This document shows, one piece after another, positions 34,641 through 43,456 of a stretch of DNA of 64,000 nt. Each line of letters starts with the position of its first letter. The first letter of the stretch is position 1. The notes under the pieces were generated by a model. The model saw only the letters and a program-made list of their open reading frames with translations. It was not told the origin of the DNA and ran no database searches. This stretch comes from Hymenobacter chitinivorans DSM 11115. GTDB taxonomy: Bacteria; Bacteroidota; Bacteroidia; Cytophagales; Hymenobacteraceae. Location: positions 434,001 through 498,000 of the forward strand of contig NZ_PGFA01000002.1 in the NCBI RefSeq assembly GCF_002797555.1. Direction: 5' to 3'. The translations under genes were made by a program, and so were the position numbers.

Positions 34641-36380
34641 TTAAATAATGAGCCGCACGCCGCCCAGCTCGGAAATGTGGTAGGGAAACTGGTTGCCGGG
34701 GGAGCCGATGAACATGAAGTTCTTGGGAATATTCCACTCCGTGGAGAGCCGGTCAATCAGCTCGGGGCCGAACTTGCCGTCGATGGTGACGAAATCCACC
34801 TCAATCTGCTCGTAGGCGCGGTCCAGCACCCCGATGTCGGTGAGCAGCTCCTGCGGGTACTGCTCGCCCGGCTTGAGCAGGGTCACGATTTTGAGGCGGT
34901 TGGTAAACTCATTCTCCACCACGTAGGCCATCACCTTGTTGAGGTTCGAGACATTGTCGCCCTTGGTGAAAAACACGAATTCCTGCTTGTGGAGCTCCTT
35001 TAGCTGCCGCTTCACAAACAGCCGGCCCAGGCGCGAAAACCGCGGGGAGTGCTTGGCCGCCGACTCCACCGCCGCCAGCAGCAGGTTCAGAATGGCCGTG
35101 CGGTTGAGCATGATGTAGACCAGGGCCATGGTGGGCAGGAAGTACTGCAGGAACACAATCAGGTAGTCGGGGTGAATCTTGATGTTGCCGTACAAAGCCA
35201 CCAGGATGCCCACCAGGGCCAGCACCACCGTGAGAATACCCGCGTACACCGGCCGGGGGAGCTTGGGCCGCTTGCTCTTGAGCAGGAAGTTGCCCAGCGC
35301 GAAAAAGGCCATGACCGACAAAAACGAAATGGTATACACCCCCGACAGGGGCCCCAGCTCCCCGTTGGTAATGAGCAGCACCGATACGCAGAGCAGGAAA
35401 AAGGTAATCAGGATGAGGTAGTTGCTGCCGGCTTTGTTGGCCTTGAGAAAAAACTGGGGCAGAATCCGGTCCAGGGTCATGCGCTGCATCAGCCCGCTCA
35501 CGCCCACGAACGAGGTTAGCACGGCCCCGCTGAGCACGGCCACCGCATCCACCGAAATGAGCATGCCCAGCCACCGGCCGCCGGTGGTAGTACCCAGGTA
35601 CGAGAGCAGCGTCTCGGTGTGCTGCCCGACTTCGCTCAGGGGCATGGCCGCCACCACCAGGAAGGCAATGACGGGGTTGAAAAAGCTGACCACCACCCAC
35701 ATGTTGCGCAGGGTTTTGGGAAACACGCCCCGGGCCTGCTCCTCCACGAAGTTGGCCGAGCTTTCGAAGCCCGAAATGCCCAGCATGGCCGCGCTGAAGC
35801 CGTAAAACAGCGCCGTCAGCACGCTGCCGCCCTTCACGGGCAGCGAAAAGTTCAGGTGCAGGTTGTCGAAGCCGTGGGTAAACAAGTACCAGACGGTGCA
35901 GCCCACCAGCAGCAGCAGCGACACCAGGTGGACCAGGAAAATAGCCACCGCCACCTTCGCCGACTCGGAAATACCCAGAATGGTGAGCACCAGAAACAGG
36001 CCCAGCAGCCCCAGCGTGGCCCCGATGATGGGCAGCCCGTGCCAGAGCGTATGCAGGTAGTGCATGGCCTCCGAAGCCGAAATAACGGCCGTGGCCATGT
36101 AGGACAGAATGGTCAGGCAGGCGGCCAAGGCGGCATTGCGCTTACTGGTCGTGTTGAGCAGCACGTTGTAGGCCCCGCCGTTGAGGGGCAAAGCGCCGAC
36201 GACTTCGCCGTAAATCGTGCGGAACAGATACAGCACCGCGCCCACAATGAGCAGGGCAATCCAGGCGTATTGGCCGGCGTAGGCTATGGCCAGGGCCGAG
36301 ACGTACAGGCACGAGGAGGAAATGTCGTTGCCGCAGATGGCCGTGGCTTCGAGCTCGTTTAGTTTCTTTTCGTGACTCAT
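34641..36380 (-). CDS. APC-superfamily amino acid permease
   Basis: The 579-residue product is a transporter with about 12-13 membrane helices in the first 440 residues. N-terminal features are LNELEATAICGNDISSSCLYV and the conserved VGALPLNGGAYNVLLN. A soluble C-terminal region of about 130 residues follows the last helix (VKRQLKELHKQEFVFF to HISELGGVRLII), possibly a regulatory domain. The substrate is not evident, though the fold fits amino acids or polyamines. The gene runs toward the palindrome array. It is divergent from the acyl-CoA dehydrogenase gene. Confidence 0.9.
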   Translation of the reverse strand: MSHEKKLNELEATAICGNDISSSCLYVSALAIAYAGQYAWIALLIVGAVLYLFRTIYGEVVGALPLNGGAYNVLLNTTSKRNAALAACLTILSYMATAVISASEAMHYLHTLWHGLPIIGATLGLLGLFLVLTILGISESAKVAVAIFLVHLVSLLLLVGCTVWYLFTHGFDNLHLNFSLPVKGGSVLTALFYGFSAAMLGISGFESSANFVEEQARGVFPKTLRNMWVVVSFFNPVIAFLVVAAMPLSEVGQHTETLLSYLGTTTGGRWLGMLISVDAVAVLSGAVLTSFVGVSGLMQRMTLDRILPQFFLKANKAGSNYLILITFFLLCVSVLLITNGELGPLSGVYTISFLSVMAFFALGNFLLKSKRPKLPRPVYAGILTVVLALVGILVALYGNIKIHPDYLIVFLQYFLPTMALVYIMLNRTAILNLLLAAVESAAKHSPRFSRLGRLFVKRQLKELHKQEFVFFTKGDNVSNLNKVMAYVVENEFTNRLKIVTLLKPGEQYPQELLTDIGVLDRAYEQIEVDFVTIDGKFGPELIDRLSTEWNIPKNFMFIGSPGNQFPYHISELGGVRLII

Positions 36381-36578
36381 ATGCAGAAGGGTGGAAGGAT
36401 AGGGCGGAGGGGAATGTGCCCTCTACGGGAGAATCGGCAGTTTTGAATATAAAAACTCAATATTCCAGATTCAGTAGGGCGGGCCGGCCGCAAGATTACA
36501 GGATAACACAAACTTCCCCGCCACCGCGGCCCGCCCGAACCAAGCCCGCCCAAGGCCTGTTCTGCATTCTGAAACTTC

Positions 36579-36586
36579 TATCTTTG
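36579..36586 (+). promoter_or_regulatory. -7 promoter box of the acyl-CoA dehydrogenase gene
   Basis: TATCTTTG fits TAnnTTTG, 27 bp upstream of the ATG at 36614. No good -33 match. Confidence 0.5.
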
Positions 36587-36613
36587 AGGCTGATTCCCAC
36601 CCAACCCCCAGTT

Positions 36614-37846
36614 ATGTCATCCCAATCCGACGTCCTCTCGCCCAAGGCTAAAGCCGAGCACCGCAGCGGCTCGTTGAACGCCGCCGGCTTCACCGATTAC
36701 TACGACATCGACGGCCTGCTGACCGAGGAGCACAAGCTCATTCGCCAGAGCATCCGCGACTTTGTCAAGAAGGAAATCAGCCCCAGCATCGAGAAGTGGG
36801 CCCAGGACAATCATTTTCCCTCCGAAATCGTCAAGAAGTTCGGCGACGTGGGCGCTTTCGGGCCCACCATCCCGACCGAGTACGGCGGCGGCGGCCTCGA
36901 CTACATCAGCTACGGCCTGATCATGCAGGAAATTGAGCGCGGCGACTCCGGCATGCGCTCCACGGCCTCGGTGCAGGGCTCGTTGGTGATGTACCCGATT
37001 TACGCCTACGGCTCGGAGGAGCAGCGCAAGAAGTACCTGCCCAAGCTGGCCTCGGGCGAGTGGCTGGGCTGCTTCGGCCTCACCGAGCCCGACCACGGCT
37101 CCAACCCCGGCGGTATGGTCACCAATATCAAGGATATGGGCGACTACTACCTGCTCAACGGCGCCAAGCTCTGGATCAGTAACTCGCCCGAGGCGCAAGT
37201 AGCCGTGGTGTGGGCCAAAAACGAGCAGGGCCGCATCAAGGGCCTGATTGTGGAGCGCGGCATGGAAGGCTTTACCACCCCCGAAATTCACAACAAGTGG
37301 AGCCTGCGCGCCTCCTGCACCGGCGAGCTGGTGTTCGACAACGTGAAGGTGCCCAAGGAAAACCTGCTGCCCAACGTGGAAGGTCTGCGCGGCCCGCTCG
37401 GCTGCCTCGACTCGGCCCGCTACGGCATTGCCTGGGGCGCCATCGGCGTGGCCATCGACTGCTACGAGTCGGCCCTGAAGTATTCCCTGGAGCGCGAGCA
37501 GTTCGGCAAGCCGATTGCCGCCTTCCAGCTCCAGCAGAAGAAGCTGGCCGAAATGATTACCGAAATCACCAAGGCCCAGCTGATGGTGTGGCGCCTGGGC
37601 ATGCTCAAGAATGAGGGCAAAGCCACCAGCGCCCAGATCAGCATGGCCAAGCGCAACTCCGTGGACATGGCCCTGCAGGTAGCCCGCGAAGCCCGCCAGA
37701 TTCACGGTGGCATGGGCATTACGGGCGAGTATCCCATCATGCGCCACATGATGAACCTGGAGTCGGTCATCACCTACGAAGGCACCCACGACATTCACCT
37801 GCTCATCACCGGCGCCGACATTACCGGGATTCAGGCGTTTAAGTAG
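36614..37846 (+). CDS. acyl-CoA dehydrogenase, glutaryl-CoA dehydrogenase type
   Basis: The enzyme oxidatively decarboxylates glutaryl-CoA to crotonyl-CoA, in lysine and tryptophan breakdown, or dehydrogenates another acyl-CoA. The 410-residue product has RDFVKKEISPSIEKWAQDN, YGGGGLDYISYGL, RSTASVQGSLVMYPIYAYG, CFGLTEPDHGSNPGGM (FAD/substrate region) and the catalytic base Glu within ITYEGTHDIH. These resemble GcdH more than short-chain ACADs. The frame is open from 36416, but ATG 36614 is the natural start, just after a -7 box. It is monocistronic, with a terminator. Confidence 0.9.
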   Translation: MSSQSDVLSPKAKAEHRSGSLNAAGFTDYYDIDGLLTEEHKLIRQSIRDFVKKEISPSIEKWAQDNHFPSEIVKKFGDVGAFGPTIPTEYGGGGLDYISYGLIMQEIERGDSGMRSTASVQGSLVMYPIYAYGSEEQRKKYLPKLASGEWLGCFGLTEPDHGSNPGGMVTNIKDMGDYYLLNGAKLWISNSPEAQVAVVWAKNEQGRIKGLIVERGMEGFTTPEIHNKWSLRASCTGELVFDNVKVPKENLLPNVEGLRGPLGCLDSARYGIAWGAIGVAIDCYESALKYSLEREQFGKPIAAFQLQQKKLAEMITEITKAQLMVWRLGMLKNEGKATSAQISMAKRNSVDMALQVAREARQIHGGMGITGEYPIMRHMMNLESVITYEGTHDIHLLITGADITGIQAFK

Positions 37847-37866
37847 AGAATTTCGGCTACTGCCGG

Positions 37867-37902
37867 AAAAAGGGCATCTTACACTCGTAAGGTGCCCTTT
37901 TT
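37867..37902 (+). terminator. terminator of the acyl-CoA dehydrogenase gene
   Basis: AAAAAGGGCATCTTA pairs with TAAGGTGCCCTTTTT (one G-U pair) around 6 nt, followed by a T-rich run, 20 bp beyond the stop codon. Confidence 0.9.
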
Positions 37903-37917
37903 CTTTTCTGAGTCTAA

Positions 37918-38691
37918 ATGAAGTTCTGCGGCCTGGGTTTTCTCTGCTTTCTACTGCTCACTGGCTGTTCTTATTTGGGCGAGCCTACTGCGAGTTGGTG
38001 GAGCAACACGGAAATCCCACTGGCGAACCGGCGGCACTTCCCGCGGGAGTGGTCGGCGCCCCGGCCGGCGGTACCCGATACCACTATCCACCGCCTGGTG
38101 CGCAGCCTGCTGGCTCAGCGTAAGAACGACATGCATCTGCCGGATACCCTAACCAGCTTCTGGATTGAAACGACCTTGTTTGATACGGACCCCATGCCAT
38201 GCTGGCCGGGATTATCTGATACGCAGTACGGGCTCGGTTACTTAACCTGTAAAGGTCCAACCCTGGCTGATGGCCTTTTGCGCAAGTTGGTTGGGAGCAA
38301 GCTGCTTTCGGCCGACGATACGGTGTTCATGAACCACCAACTGCTCACTTCTACCAGCTTTCGGCTCCGCCCGGAGATGTTGACTGCCTACCGCATTCTT
38401 TCAATGGACACTTTGTGGGCAATCAGGCAGCGCCTGCAAAATCGTAAAAGTGGCAGACAAAGAAGTGCCTTCAAGTTACTCGCCGCTAAGTATGATATAG
38501 ATACCACCTCGTTTACCAGGGTATCCTATCTTAGCCTGCCTGTATTCTCCCGCGACCTGCAAACGGTTATTCTTGACATCAATAATTGTTTGTGGTTGGG
38601 AATGTTGGAAGGGTCCGGAGCCACACTGGTGCTACACCGTGAGAATAGGCGTTGGGTTCTTGTCCAAAAGCTGGAGCGGTGGATTAGCTAA
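37918..38691 (+). CDS. hypothetical lipoprotein, 257 aa
   Basis: The product begins with a lipoprotein signal peptide and lipobox LLTGC (Cys17). The mature part is beta-rich with scattered aromatic residues (FWIETTLFDTDPMPCWPG, RFQLLAAKYDIDTT-like stretches), and has no recognisable domain. It is probably anchored in the envelope. The sequence is AT-richer than the preceding gene. It lies immediately before another lipoprotein gene on the same strand (49-bp gap), and they may be co-transcribed. Confidence 0.6.
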   Translation: MKFCGLGFLCFLLLTGCSYLGEPTASWWSNTEIPLANRRHFPREWSAPRPAVPDTTIHRLVRSLLAQRKNDMHLPDTLTSFWIETTLFDTDPMPCWPGLSDTQYGLGYLTCKGPTLADGLLRKLVGSKLLSADDTVFMNHQLLTSTSFRLRPEMLTAYRILSMDTLWAIRQRLQNRKSGRQRSAFKLLAAKYDIDTTSFTRVSYLSLPVFSRDLQTVILDINNCLWLGMLEGSGATLVLHRENRRWVLVQKLERWIS

Positions 38692-38739
38692 ACACTGTCC
38701 TTAAATGCCTCGGTTTGTAGTGCTGATATCCTTTCCCTG

Positions 38740-39423
38740 ATGCGGACAAAATCAATCTATTTAGTCTTCTGTAGCGCCGCTATTTTTTCATGCAGCAAGC
38801 CTGCTTCCCAACCAACGGCCTTTGACGTATTCAACGAAGGCGTGGCGTTTTCTCTGGACGCCATCAACGAAACCGATGCTGCCAAAGCCGCCGCCTTGGA
38901 GCGGCGGGCAATTGCGAAGTACGAACAGACCCTGGCCCTCGACTCGACGCATGGCATGGTCCGGGCGGCAATGGGCCATAGCTACTACCTGCTCGATGAC
39001 TATAAAAACGCGGTGCAGTGGTTTGAAGCCAGCAACCGAATTGACACAGCTTCAGTGGCCGCTTACCGGGAACTGGGTATCTGCAAAATTGCTCTCAACA
39101 GAACGGAAGAAGGGTGGAATGATTTGCAAACCGCCTTTCGCCTGGATAGCCTTAGCGGTACTGGCCGGGCCGCCGAAACCAAGCGCATAACCGCCGACGA
39201 CCTGTATAATATGGGCTGCAAGGCCTTTGCATACGGCGAAACCTACGCTGTACAGGGTGAGGCTGCAAAGGCTACTGGATTTAAGGAATTCGGGCTGAAC
39301 ATTTTGTTTCTGGCTTACGGCATTGAGTCGTCCCGCAAGGATATTGCGGCGGGCATTGCTGAGCGAGCCGGAAAATTAGGCGACACCGCCCGGCAGCAGA
39401 AGTACCGAAAGCTGGCCCGGTAG
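38740..39423 (+). CDS. TPR-repeat lipoprotein, 227 aa
   Basis: A lipoprotein-like N-terminus (IFSCSKPAS, lipobox AIFSC) is followed by helical repeats that read like tetratricopeptide repeats (YEQTLALDSTHGMVRAAMG, YKNAVQWFEASNRIDTAS, AYRELGICKIALNRTEEGW). TPR domains bind peptides or partners. Start ATG 38740. Partner unknown. It follows the 257-residue lipoprotein gene and precedes a region with degenerate and intact copies of a small secreted family on the other strand. Confidence 0.75.
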   Translation: MRTKSIYLVFCSAAIFSCSKPASQPTAFDVFNEGVAFSLDAINETDAAKAAALERRAIAKYEQTLALDSTHGMVRAAMGHSYYLLDDYKNAVQWFEASNRIDTASVAAYRELGICKIALNRTEEGWNDLQTAFRLDSLSGTGRAAETKRITADDLYNMGCKAFAYGETYAVQGEAAKATGFKEFGLNILFLAYGIESSRKDIAAGIAERAGKLGDTARQQKYRKLAR

Positions 39424-39437
39424 TAAGTAAAACCAGC

Positions 39438-39533
39438 CTACTTCAGCACGTAAATCATTTCATTAATGGCCACCCCAATGCCTGTTTGGGGCGAGTTGAC
39501 CAGGCGCCAACCGTTTTGACGCAGTGGTTCAGA
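39438..39533 (-). pseudogene. degenerate third copy of the adjacent small secreted family (C-terminal fragment)
   Basis: On the minus strand, 31 in-frame codons between stops read SEPLRQNGWRLVNSPQTGIG followed by VAINEMIYVLK. The LRQNGWRLVNS and Y-V-L pattern matches the C-terminus of the two intact genes upstream (ELRAQGWTVAQ...TYLLER and ELSAQGWQLVS...RYLFRQ). No start codon or N-terminal half is left. It probably is a deletion remnant of a tandem copy. Confidence 0.5.
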
Positions 39534-39653
39534 TTAGGTCAAACGAGTTGGTGAGAAGACCAACAAAATAAAACCTCCCCCGGCTTGAGCGGTAACAGCA
39601 AAGCCGCCCCGGATTCCGGAGCGGCTTGCGTGTCTTGAGGGTGGCACGACCGT

Positions 39654-40013
39654 TCAGCGCCGCTCCAGCAGGTAGGTAGCCGTGCTTACCACGTCGGGGC
39701 CGAGCAGGGGATGCTGCAAATCGGGGGTGCTGGTTTTGGTTTGCTGCATCTGGGCCACCGTCCAGCCCTGAGCGCGCAGCTCATTGAGCTTGACCAGCAG
39801 CAGGGCCCGGTACCGGTAGTCGCCCTTGGCTTTGGTGGTCAGTTTTTGCTCGGTGACTTCTCCCGTGGGCGAAATCATGACCAACGTGGGCTTGCCTCCG
39901 TCGCTGGACATCGACAGCTCCATGTACTCCGGGGCCGCGGCGGTTTTCGGATAAAAGGCCCAGCTGCCCAGGGCAACGGCCAGCAGGATGGGGGCAACAA
40001 GAATTCTTTTCAT
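39654..40013 (-). CDS. small secreted protein, copy 2 of a paralogous pair
   Basis: The 119-residue product has a signal peptide (ILVAPILLAVALGSWAF) and a compact domain of about 85 residues ending with KLNELRAQGWTVAQM and a TYLLERR strand. It is a paralogue of the next gene upstream. The C-terminal part resembles 'DUF4177-like' small domains (LNELxAQGW), but I am not certain of the family. Function unknown. A weak hairpin (39600-39627) and a degenerate third copy follow it. Confidence 0.65.
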   Translation of the reverse strand: MKRILVAPILLAVALGSWAFYPKTAAAPEYMELSMSSDGGKPTLVMISPTGEVTEQKLTTKAKGDYRYRALLLVKLNELRAQGWTVAQMQQTKTSTPDLQHPLLGPDVVSTATYLLERR

Positions 40014-40054
40014 AGTAGTAGGAATAAACTGGTGGGAGGTATTGAAGAGGACAG

Positions 40055-40486
40055 TTACTGACCGGCTACCAAACCCTGGCGAAACAGGTAGCGCACCGTG
40101 GGCCCTTCCTGGGTGGTGCTCACCAGCTGCCAGCCCTGGGCGCTGAGCTCATTGAGCTTCTTTACTTCGGCCTGATACACCGTGTTCTGGGCGTAGCGCT
40201 GCCGGCGGGTATAGCTACTGGTCGAGTCGGGGGCGAAGCGGGAAATGCTGGCGTTGGCCGCTTTCTTGCCCACGGTATTGGCCTCGAACTTTTGCAGCTC
40301 CTCGGTTCGGATGGTGCCATCGGGCTGAATAACGGTCAGGGAAATGTGACCATTTACCGACTCGTACGTGTCGATACCGCGCACCAGCATCAGATAGCGC
40401 GCGGTGGCCGGAACGGCTGGTTGGTTTTGGGCGAAGGCCAGGCTGGACGTCAGCAGCAGGCCCAGCAAGCAGGTAATCTTGTACAT
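40055..40486 (-). CDS. small secreted protein, copy 1 of a paralogous pair
   Basis: The 143-residue product has a signal peptide (CLLGLLLTSSLAFAQ) and the family domain: YLMLVRGIDTYESVNGHISLTVIQPDGTIRTEEL, KLNELSAQGWQLVSTT and a final RYLFRQ strand. The same order of elements appears in copy 2 and in the fragment further downstream. It is 41 bp upstream of copy 2 on the same strand and may be co-transcribed. Function unknown. Confidence 0.65.
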   Translation of the reverse strand: MYKITCLLGLLLTSSLAFAQNQPAVPATARYLMLVRGIDTYESVNGHISLTVIQPDGTIRTEELQKFEANTVGKKAANASISRFAPDSTSSYTRRQRYAQNTVYQAEVKKLNELSAQGWQLVSTTQEGPTVRYLFRQGLVAGQ

Positions 40487-40690
40487 GGAACAATGGGGTT
40501 AGGATGGAAAGATAAACCGCGCCGCACCTGCCGTTCTACGGTTGGGCTGGCGCAGAAATCAAGCCAAATACCGGGCTGACGCTATATAAGCCCCAAGCCC
40601 GACTACAGGCTTGCAAAATTTGGTCATTCAGTGGCGAGGCACCGCGCCGGAGCGTATAAACAGTTGATTTCCACCACTAACCTCAACGCT

Positions 40691-41125
40691 ATGGATACTA
40701 ATAACGAGCACAGCAACGCCGAGTCGCGGCGGCAGGAGCGCCGGGAGCACGACAAGGAGCAGTACCGCAAAGAGGGTATCGAAATGGGCCAGGAGGGCCC
40801 CGACCCCAACCTGCCCCACCACGCCCGCAGCCGCACCGGCGACGGGAAGTTTATGCCCGACAGCCAGGCCGAAACCGGCTCCACCGACGGCATTGCCAAA
40901 ACCATTGCCGGCAGCGGCGCCAACAACGGCGGCCGCTACCACAGCCTCGACGAAGTAAACAACAGCAGCCCCAACGCTGACCAGGGCGGCACGCCCGGCG
41001 CGGGCCAGAGCCGGGAACCCCAGCTGCGCACGCCCAGCGCCCAAACCTCCCATACCAGCAAAGGCCCCCAGAGTGAGGGCGGCGAAAGCCAGAGCCAGGG
41101 CAGCAAGAGCGGCAACCAGTCCTAA
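40691..41125 (+). CDS. hydrophilic, low-complexity protein, 144 aa
   Basis: The product is almost entirely hydrophilic, rich in Gly, Ser, Asn, Gln and charged residues (SRRQERREHDKEQYRKEG at the N-terminus; GGESQSQGSKSGNQS at the end), with no hydrophobic core. Such hydrophilin-like proteins are often linked to desiccation or stress, but this is inference. Start is ATG 40691; the frame is open 60 bp further but lacks a natural start. A strong terminator follows. Confidence 0.6.
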   Translation: MDTNNEHSNAESRRQERREHDKEQYRKEGIEMGQEGPDPNLPHHARSRTGDGKFMPDSQAETGSTDGIAKTIAGSGANNGGRYHSLDEVNNSSPNADQGGTPGAGQSREPQLRTPSAQTSHTSKGPQSEGGESQSQGSKSGNQS

Positions 41126-41144
41126 AGTACATGGTGTAGAGAGC

Positions 41145-41182
41145 CAAAAAAGGCTGCTCCCGGTTGGGGGCAGCCTTTTTGG
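41145..41182. terminator. bidirectional terminator
   Basis: AAAAAGGCTGC pairs with GCAGCCTTTTT, with U-runs on both strands, between the 144-residue gene and the convergent gene on the minus strand. Confidence 0.8.
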
Positions 41183-41244
41183 TTGGGGCCCGCGCTGCTG
41201 AGCCCGTCCAGGTCCATAGTGCGGGCTGGACAAAGAAATGCGGA

Positions 41245-42285
41245 TTAGAGCTGCTCGGTAAGGGCGCGGATTTCGGCGTCGGCGCGGGCTAAATCGGGGT
41301 GGTCGGGCCCGAAGTACTTCCGCACCCGCTCACAATACGCCTGCAGCTCGGCGGGGCCGGTGGTATTAACCCGGTCGAGCTGCTCCTGGTCGTAGGTAGA
41401 CATGTAGGGCTGGGGCGGGTCGGGCGTCAGAATCTGGGATGCTACCCAGTCGGCCCAGGTGCCTTCGGGAGTCAGCTCGACGAGCAGGGCCAGCTGGGTA
41501 ACCTGGGCGGCCTGGTATAGCGTCAGGGCCTCGACTTCGGAGAGGTGGAGTTCCGTAGCGGGTGGCAGCTCAATCAGGCGTTTGTACAAGGGCAGGCGGA
41601 TACTGGCCTGCACGAAGCTTAGCAAAGACAGGCCATGAATGAAGGCGTGGTCGGAAATGAGCGGGAGGTGGTCAATCAGGCTGACGGCGAGCAGCAGGAG
41701 CTGGGCCTGCTCGGGCGAAACCAGTCCGAAGGGCGTTCCTTCGGAGGCGTCGGGGGTGTCGTAGGGCGCGATGCCGGCGCGGATGGTATGGCCCAGGCGG
41801 GCAAATAAGCTCTGCAGGGCCAGCTGTTGCAGGTGCAGCTCTTCGCGCAGCGTATCGGCTTCGGCCGTTACGCGCCGGATCAGGTGCAGGGCGGCCTCCA
41901 TGCATTGGCAGCTGTTGCGGTACTTCACCTCCAGGGCGGCGCGCCGCTCTTCCGGGGTATCCTCGGCTTGAAAAGAAGAGGACAGCGTAGCCCAGATGGG
42001 CGGGCTTTCCAGCGCCAGCCGGGCCACGGCCACGTAGCGGTGCATGGCCGGCAGGTCGGCGCGCAGCTCCTGCAGCAGCTCGGGAATTTCGCGGATGGCC
42101 CGGCAGCGTTCCTGCTCTTTCTGGGTAAAGCCAAAGTCGGTGGCCAGGACGCGGGGCAGCGGGTCGTGGGCATTGAGCACGAGCAGGGAGGTCGTGACGT
42201 GGGCCAGGCTCAGGCCGATGGGCACGGCTTCGGCCAGAAAGGCGGCATTCGTAGGCAAGCCTTCGTCGGAAAAGATAGTCGACAT
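41245..42285 (-). CDS. hypothetical protein, 346 aa, paralogue of the gene at 44199-45206
   Basis: A mostly helical soluble protein with no signal peptide. Its second half is clearly homologous to the gene at 44199-45206: LHLSEVEALTLYQAAQVTQLALL matches ITLSMPELVQIYQAMQVCGLVFV, and the two end in EIRALTEQL and EIAALTDLI. The family is not recognised. ATG 42285. It is followed by 238 bp with no gene seen, then a DUF4268 gene on the same strand. The two paralogues frame a small cluster, so a shared role is possible. Confidence 0.7.
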   Translation of the reverse strand: MSTIFSDEGLPTNAAFLAEAVPIGLSLAHVTTSLLVLNAHDPLPRVLATDFGFTQKEQERCRAIREIPELLQELRADLPAMHRYVAVARLALESPPIWATLSSSFQAEDTPEERRAALEVKYRNSCQCMEAALHLIRRVTAEADTLREELHLQQLALQSLFARLGHTIRAGIAPYDTPDASEGTPFGLVSPEQAQLLLLAVSLIDHLPLISDHAFIHGLSLLSFVQASIRLPLYKRLIELPPATELHLSEVEALTLYQAAQVTQLALLVELTPEGTWADWVASQILTPDPPQPYMSTYDQEQLDRVNTTGPAELQAYCERVRKYFGPDHPDLARADAEIRALTEQL

Positions 42286-42522
42286 ATCCGGGAATAAAGT
42301 AAGTAAGCAATATACCTATGTTAGGCTAATTGGACAGCAAGTGGATTGGCATACTAATCCGTCCTGTCGACGACCGGGGGCTAGTTGCGTGCTGATGTTG
42401 TTGATAGTTGATAAACGACAAGCGGACGCCAGATCAAGCATGACAACATATGTTATTGCACGTGAGATATCACACTGCGTTCGACAGGGCGGGCTGGTGG
42501 CTTCCTTCTCAGGTAGGCTGGC

Positions 42523-42984
42523 TCACCTTAGGTCGTCGAAGGCGTATTGGGCGCCGCTCCAGAACTCGTCGAGGGCGATGATGCGGGGCTTGAAGAAGGA
42601 AATCAGCTGGGGCCAGTCGTCGCGGTTGAACATATTCACGGGGCGCAGCTCCCGGTAGATGCGGCTCACGGATTGCCCGTTTTCGTCCACGAAATCAGCT
42701 TCCCAGGTCCAGGACTCGCCCAGGCTTTCCTCCAGCATGGTTTTGAGCTCCTGAAACTGCGCGAAGAACAGCTCCCGGATACCGGCGTCGGGGTGGGTAA
42801 GGTCGATGCTGATGCTGGCCTGGCGCACGTCGGCCCGCATGCGGAAGTACACGTGCTTGAGGCCGGTTTTGTAGTTAATCCAGTTGGTGGGCAGGCCTTC
42901 GGCCGAGGGCACGGGGGCCATATACTGCCCAAACGTGGTCCAGAAAGCCTGGCGCAGCTGGGCCGCTTCCGTTTTGCTATACAT
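42523..42984 (-). CDS. DUF4268 domain protein
   Basis: The 153-residue product matches the DUF4268 family: RQAFWTTFGQYMAPVPSAEG, INYKTGLKHVYFRMRADVRQASIS, LFFAQFQELKTMLE, and LDEFWSGAQYAF at the C-terminus. Such domains occur alone or fused to nuclease-like proteins, but no catalytic motif is visible here and the role is unknown. ATG 42984 is used. It is 18 bp from the winged-helix gene, which is upstream on the same strand, so they may be co-transcribed. Confidence 0.8.
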   Translation of the reverse strand: MYSKTEAAQLRQAFWTTFGQYMAPVPSAEGLPTNWINYKTGLKHVYFRMRADVRQASISIDLTHPDAGIRELFFAQFQELKTMLEESLGESWTWEADFVDENGQSVSRIYRELRPVNMFNRDDWPQLISFFKPRIIALDEFWSGAQYAFDDLR

Positions 42985-43002
42985 GCGGGAGAGAAGGAAA
43001 AG

Positions 43003-43398
43003 TTAGCTGGTAACGGCCAGGAGCCAGTCTTCGCCGGGGCGGGTCAGGAAGTAGTCGTGCCGGCCGCCGACCCGCTCGCTGGCTACCAGGCCCGTGGCTT
43101 CGAGCTCGGGCAGGGCCTTGTAGAGCGCCAGCCGGGATTTGCCGGTAGCGTCCGCCAGGGCCTTGAGGTTCAGGCGGGGCGCCTCCATCAGGGCGTAGCA
43201 GACCTGGGCGAAGGTGCGGGCCCGCCGGGGGTGGAGGTAGTGGAAGCGGGCCGGCAGGGCGGCGGCCAGGCAGGCTTCGACCCCCGCTTGGCCGGGACCG
43301 TAATCGGGGCGGGGCGGGGGCTGGTCGCGCCGGGCCACCCGCTGGGCAAAGCGTTCGACAAACGAGCTTTCTTCGGGGGCGGGGGCGGCTTCTGGCAT
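43003..43398 (-). CDS. winged-helix transcriptional regulator-like protein
   Basis: The 131-residue product has a disordered N-terminal part and a C-terminal winged helix: FAQVCYALMEAPRLNLKALADATG, SRLALYKALPELEATGLVASE and a GGRHDYFLT wing. The start is placed at ATG 43398; the frame extends through a repeat array to 43506 but that part looks non-genic. It probably regulates the cluster or itself. The 21-bp repeat array sits directly in its upstream region, so its DNA-binding partner could be that array. Confidence 0.75.
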   Translation of the reverse strand: MPEAAPAPEESSFVERFAQRVARRDQPPPRPDYGPGQAGVEACLAAALPARFHYLHPRRARTFAQVCYALMEAPRLNLKALADATGKSRLALYKALPELEATGLVASERVGGRHDYFLTRPGEDWLLAVTS

Positions 43399-43456
43399 GC
43401 GGCTACGGGCGAAATGAATACGATAAGGTTTAGGTCCTTCGGGCAGGACCCCGCAG

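Noticed and set aside
34233..35003. Plus-strand frame across the palindrome array encoding 14-residue repeats
   Set aside because: The period of 42 bp keeps several frames open. It runs into the antisense of the permease gene, and has no start context or conserved domain. I treat the repeats as DNA structure, though translation has not been excluded.
39600..39627. AAGCCGC...GCGGCTT hairpin downstream of the small secreted gene
   Set aside because: A fair stem, but no U-run on the minus strand. It may be a relic; not called as a terminator.
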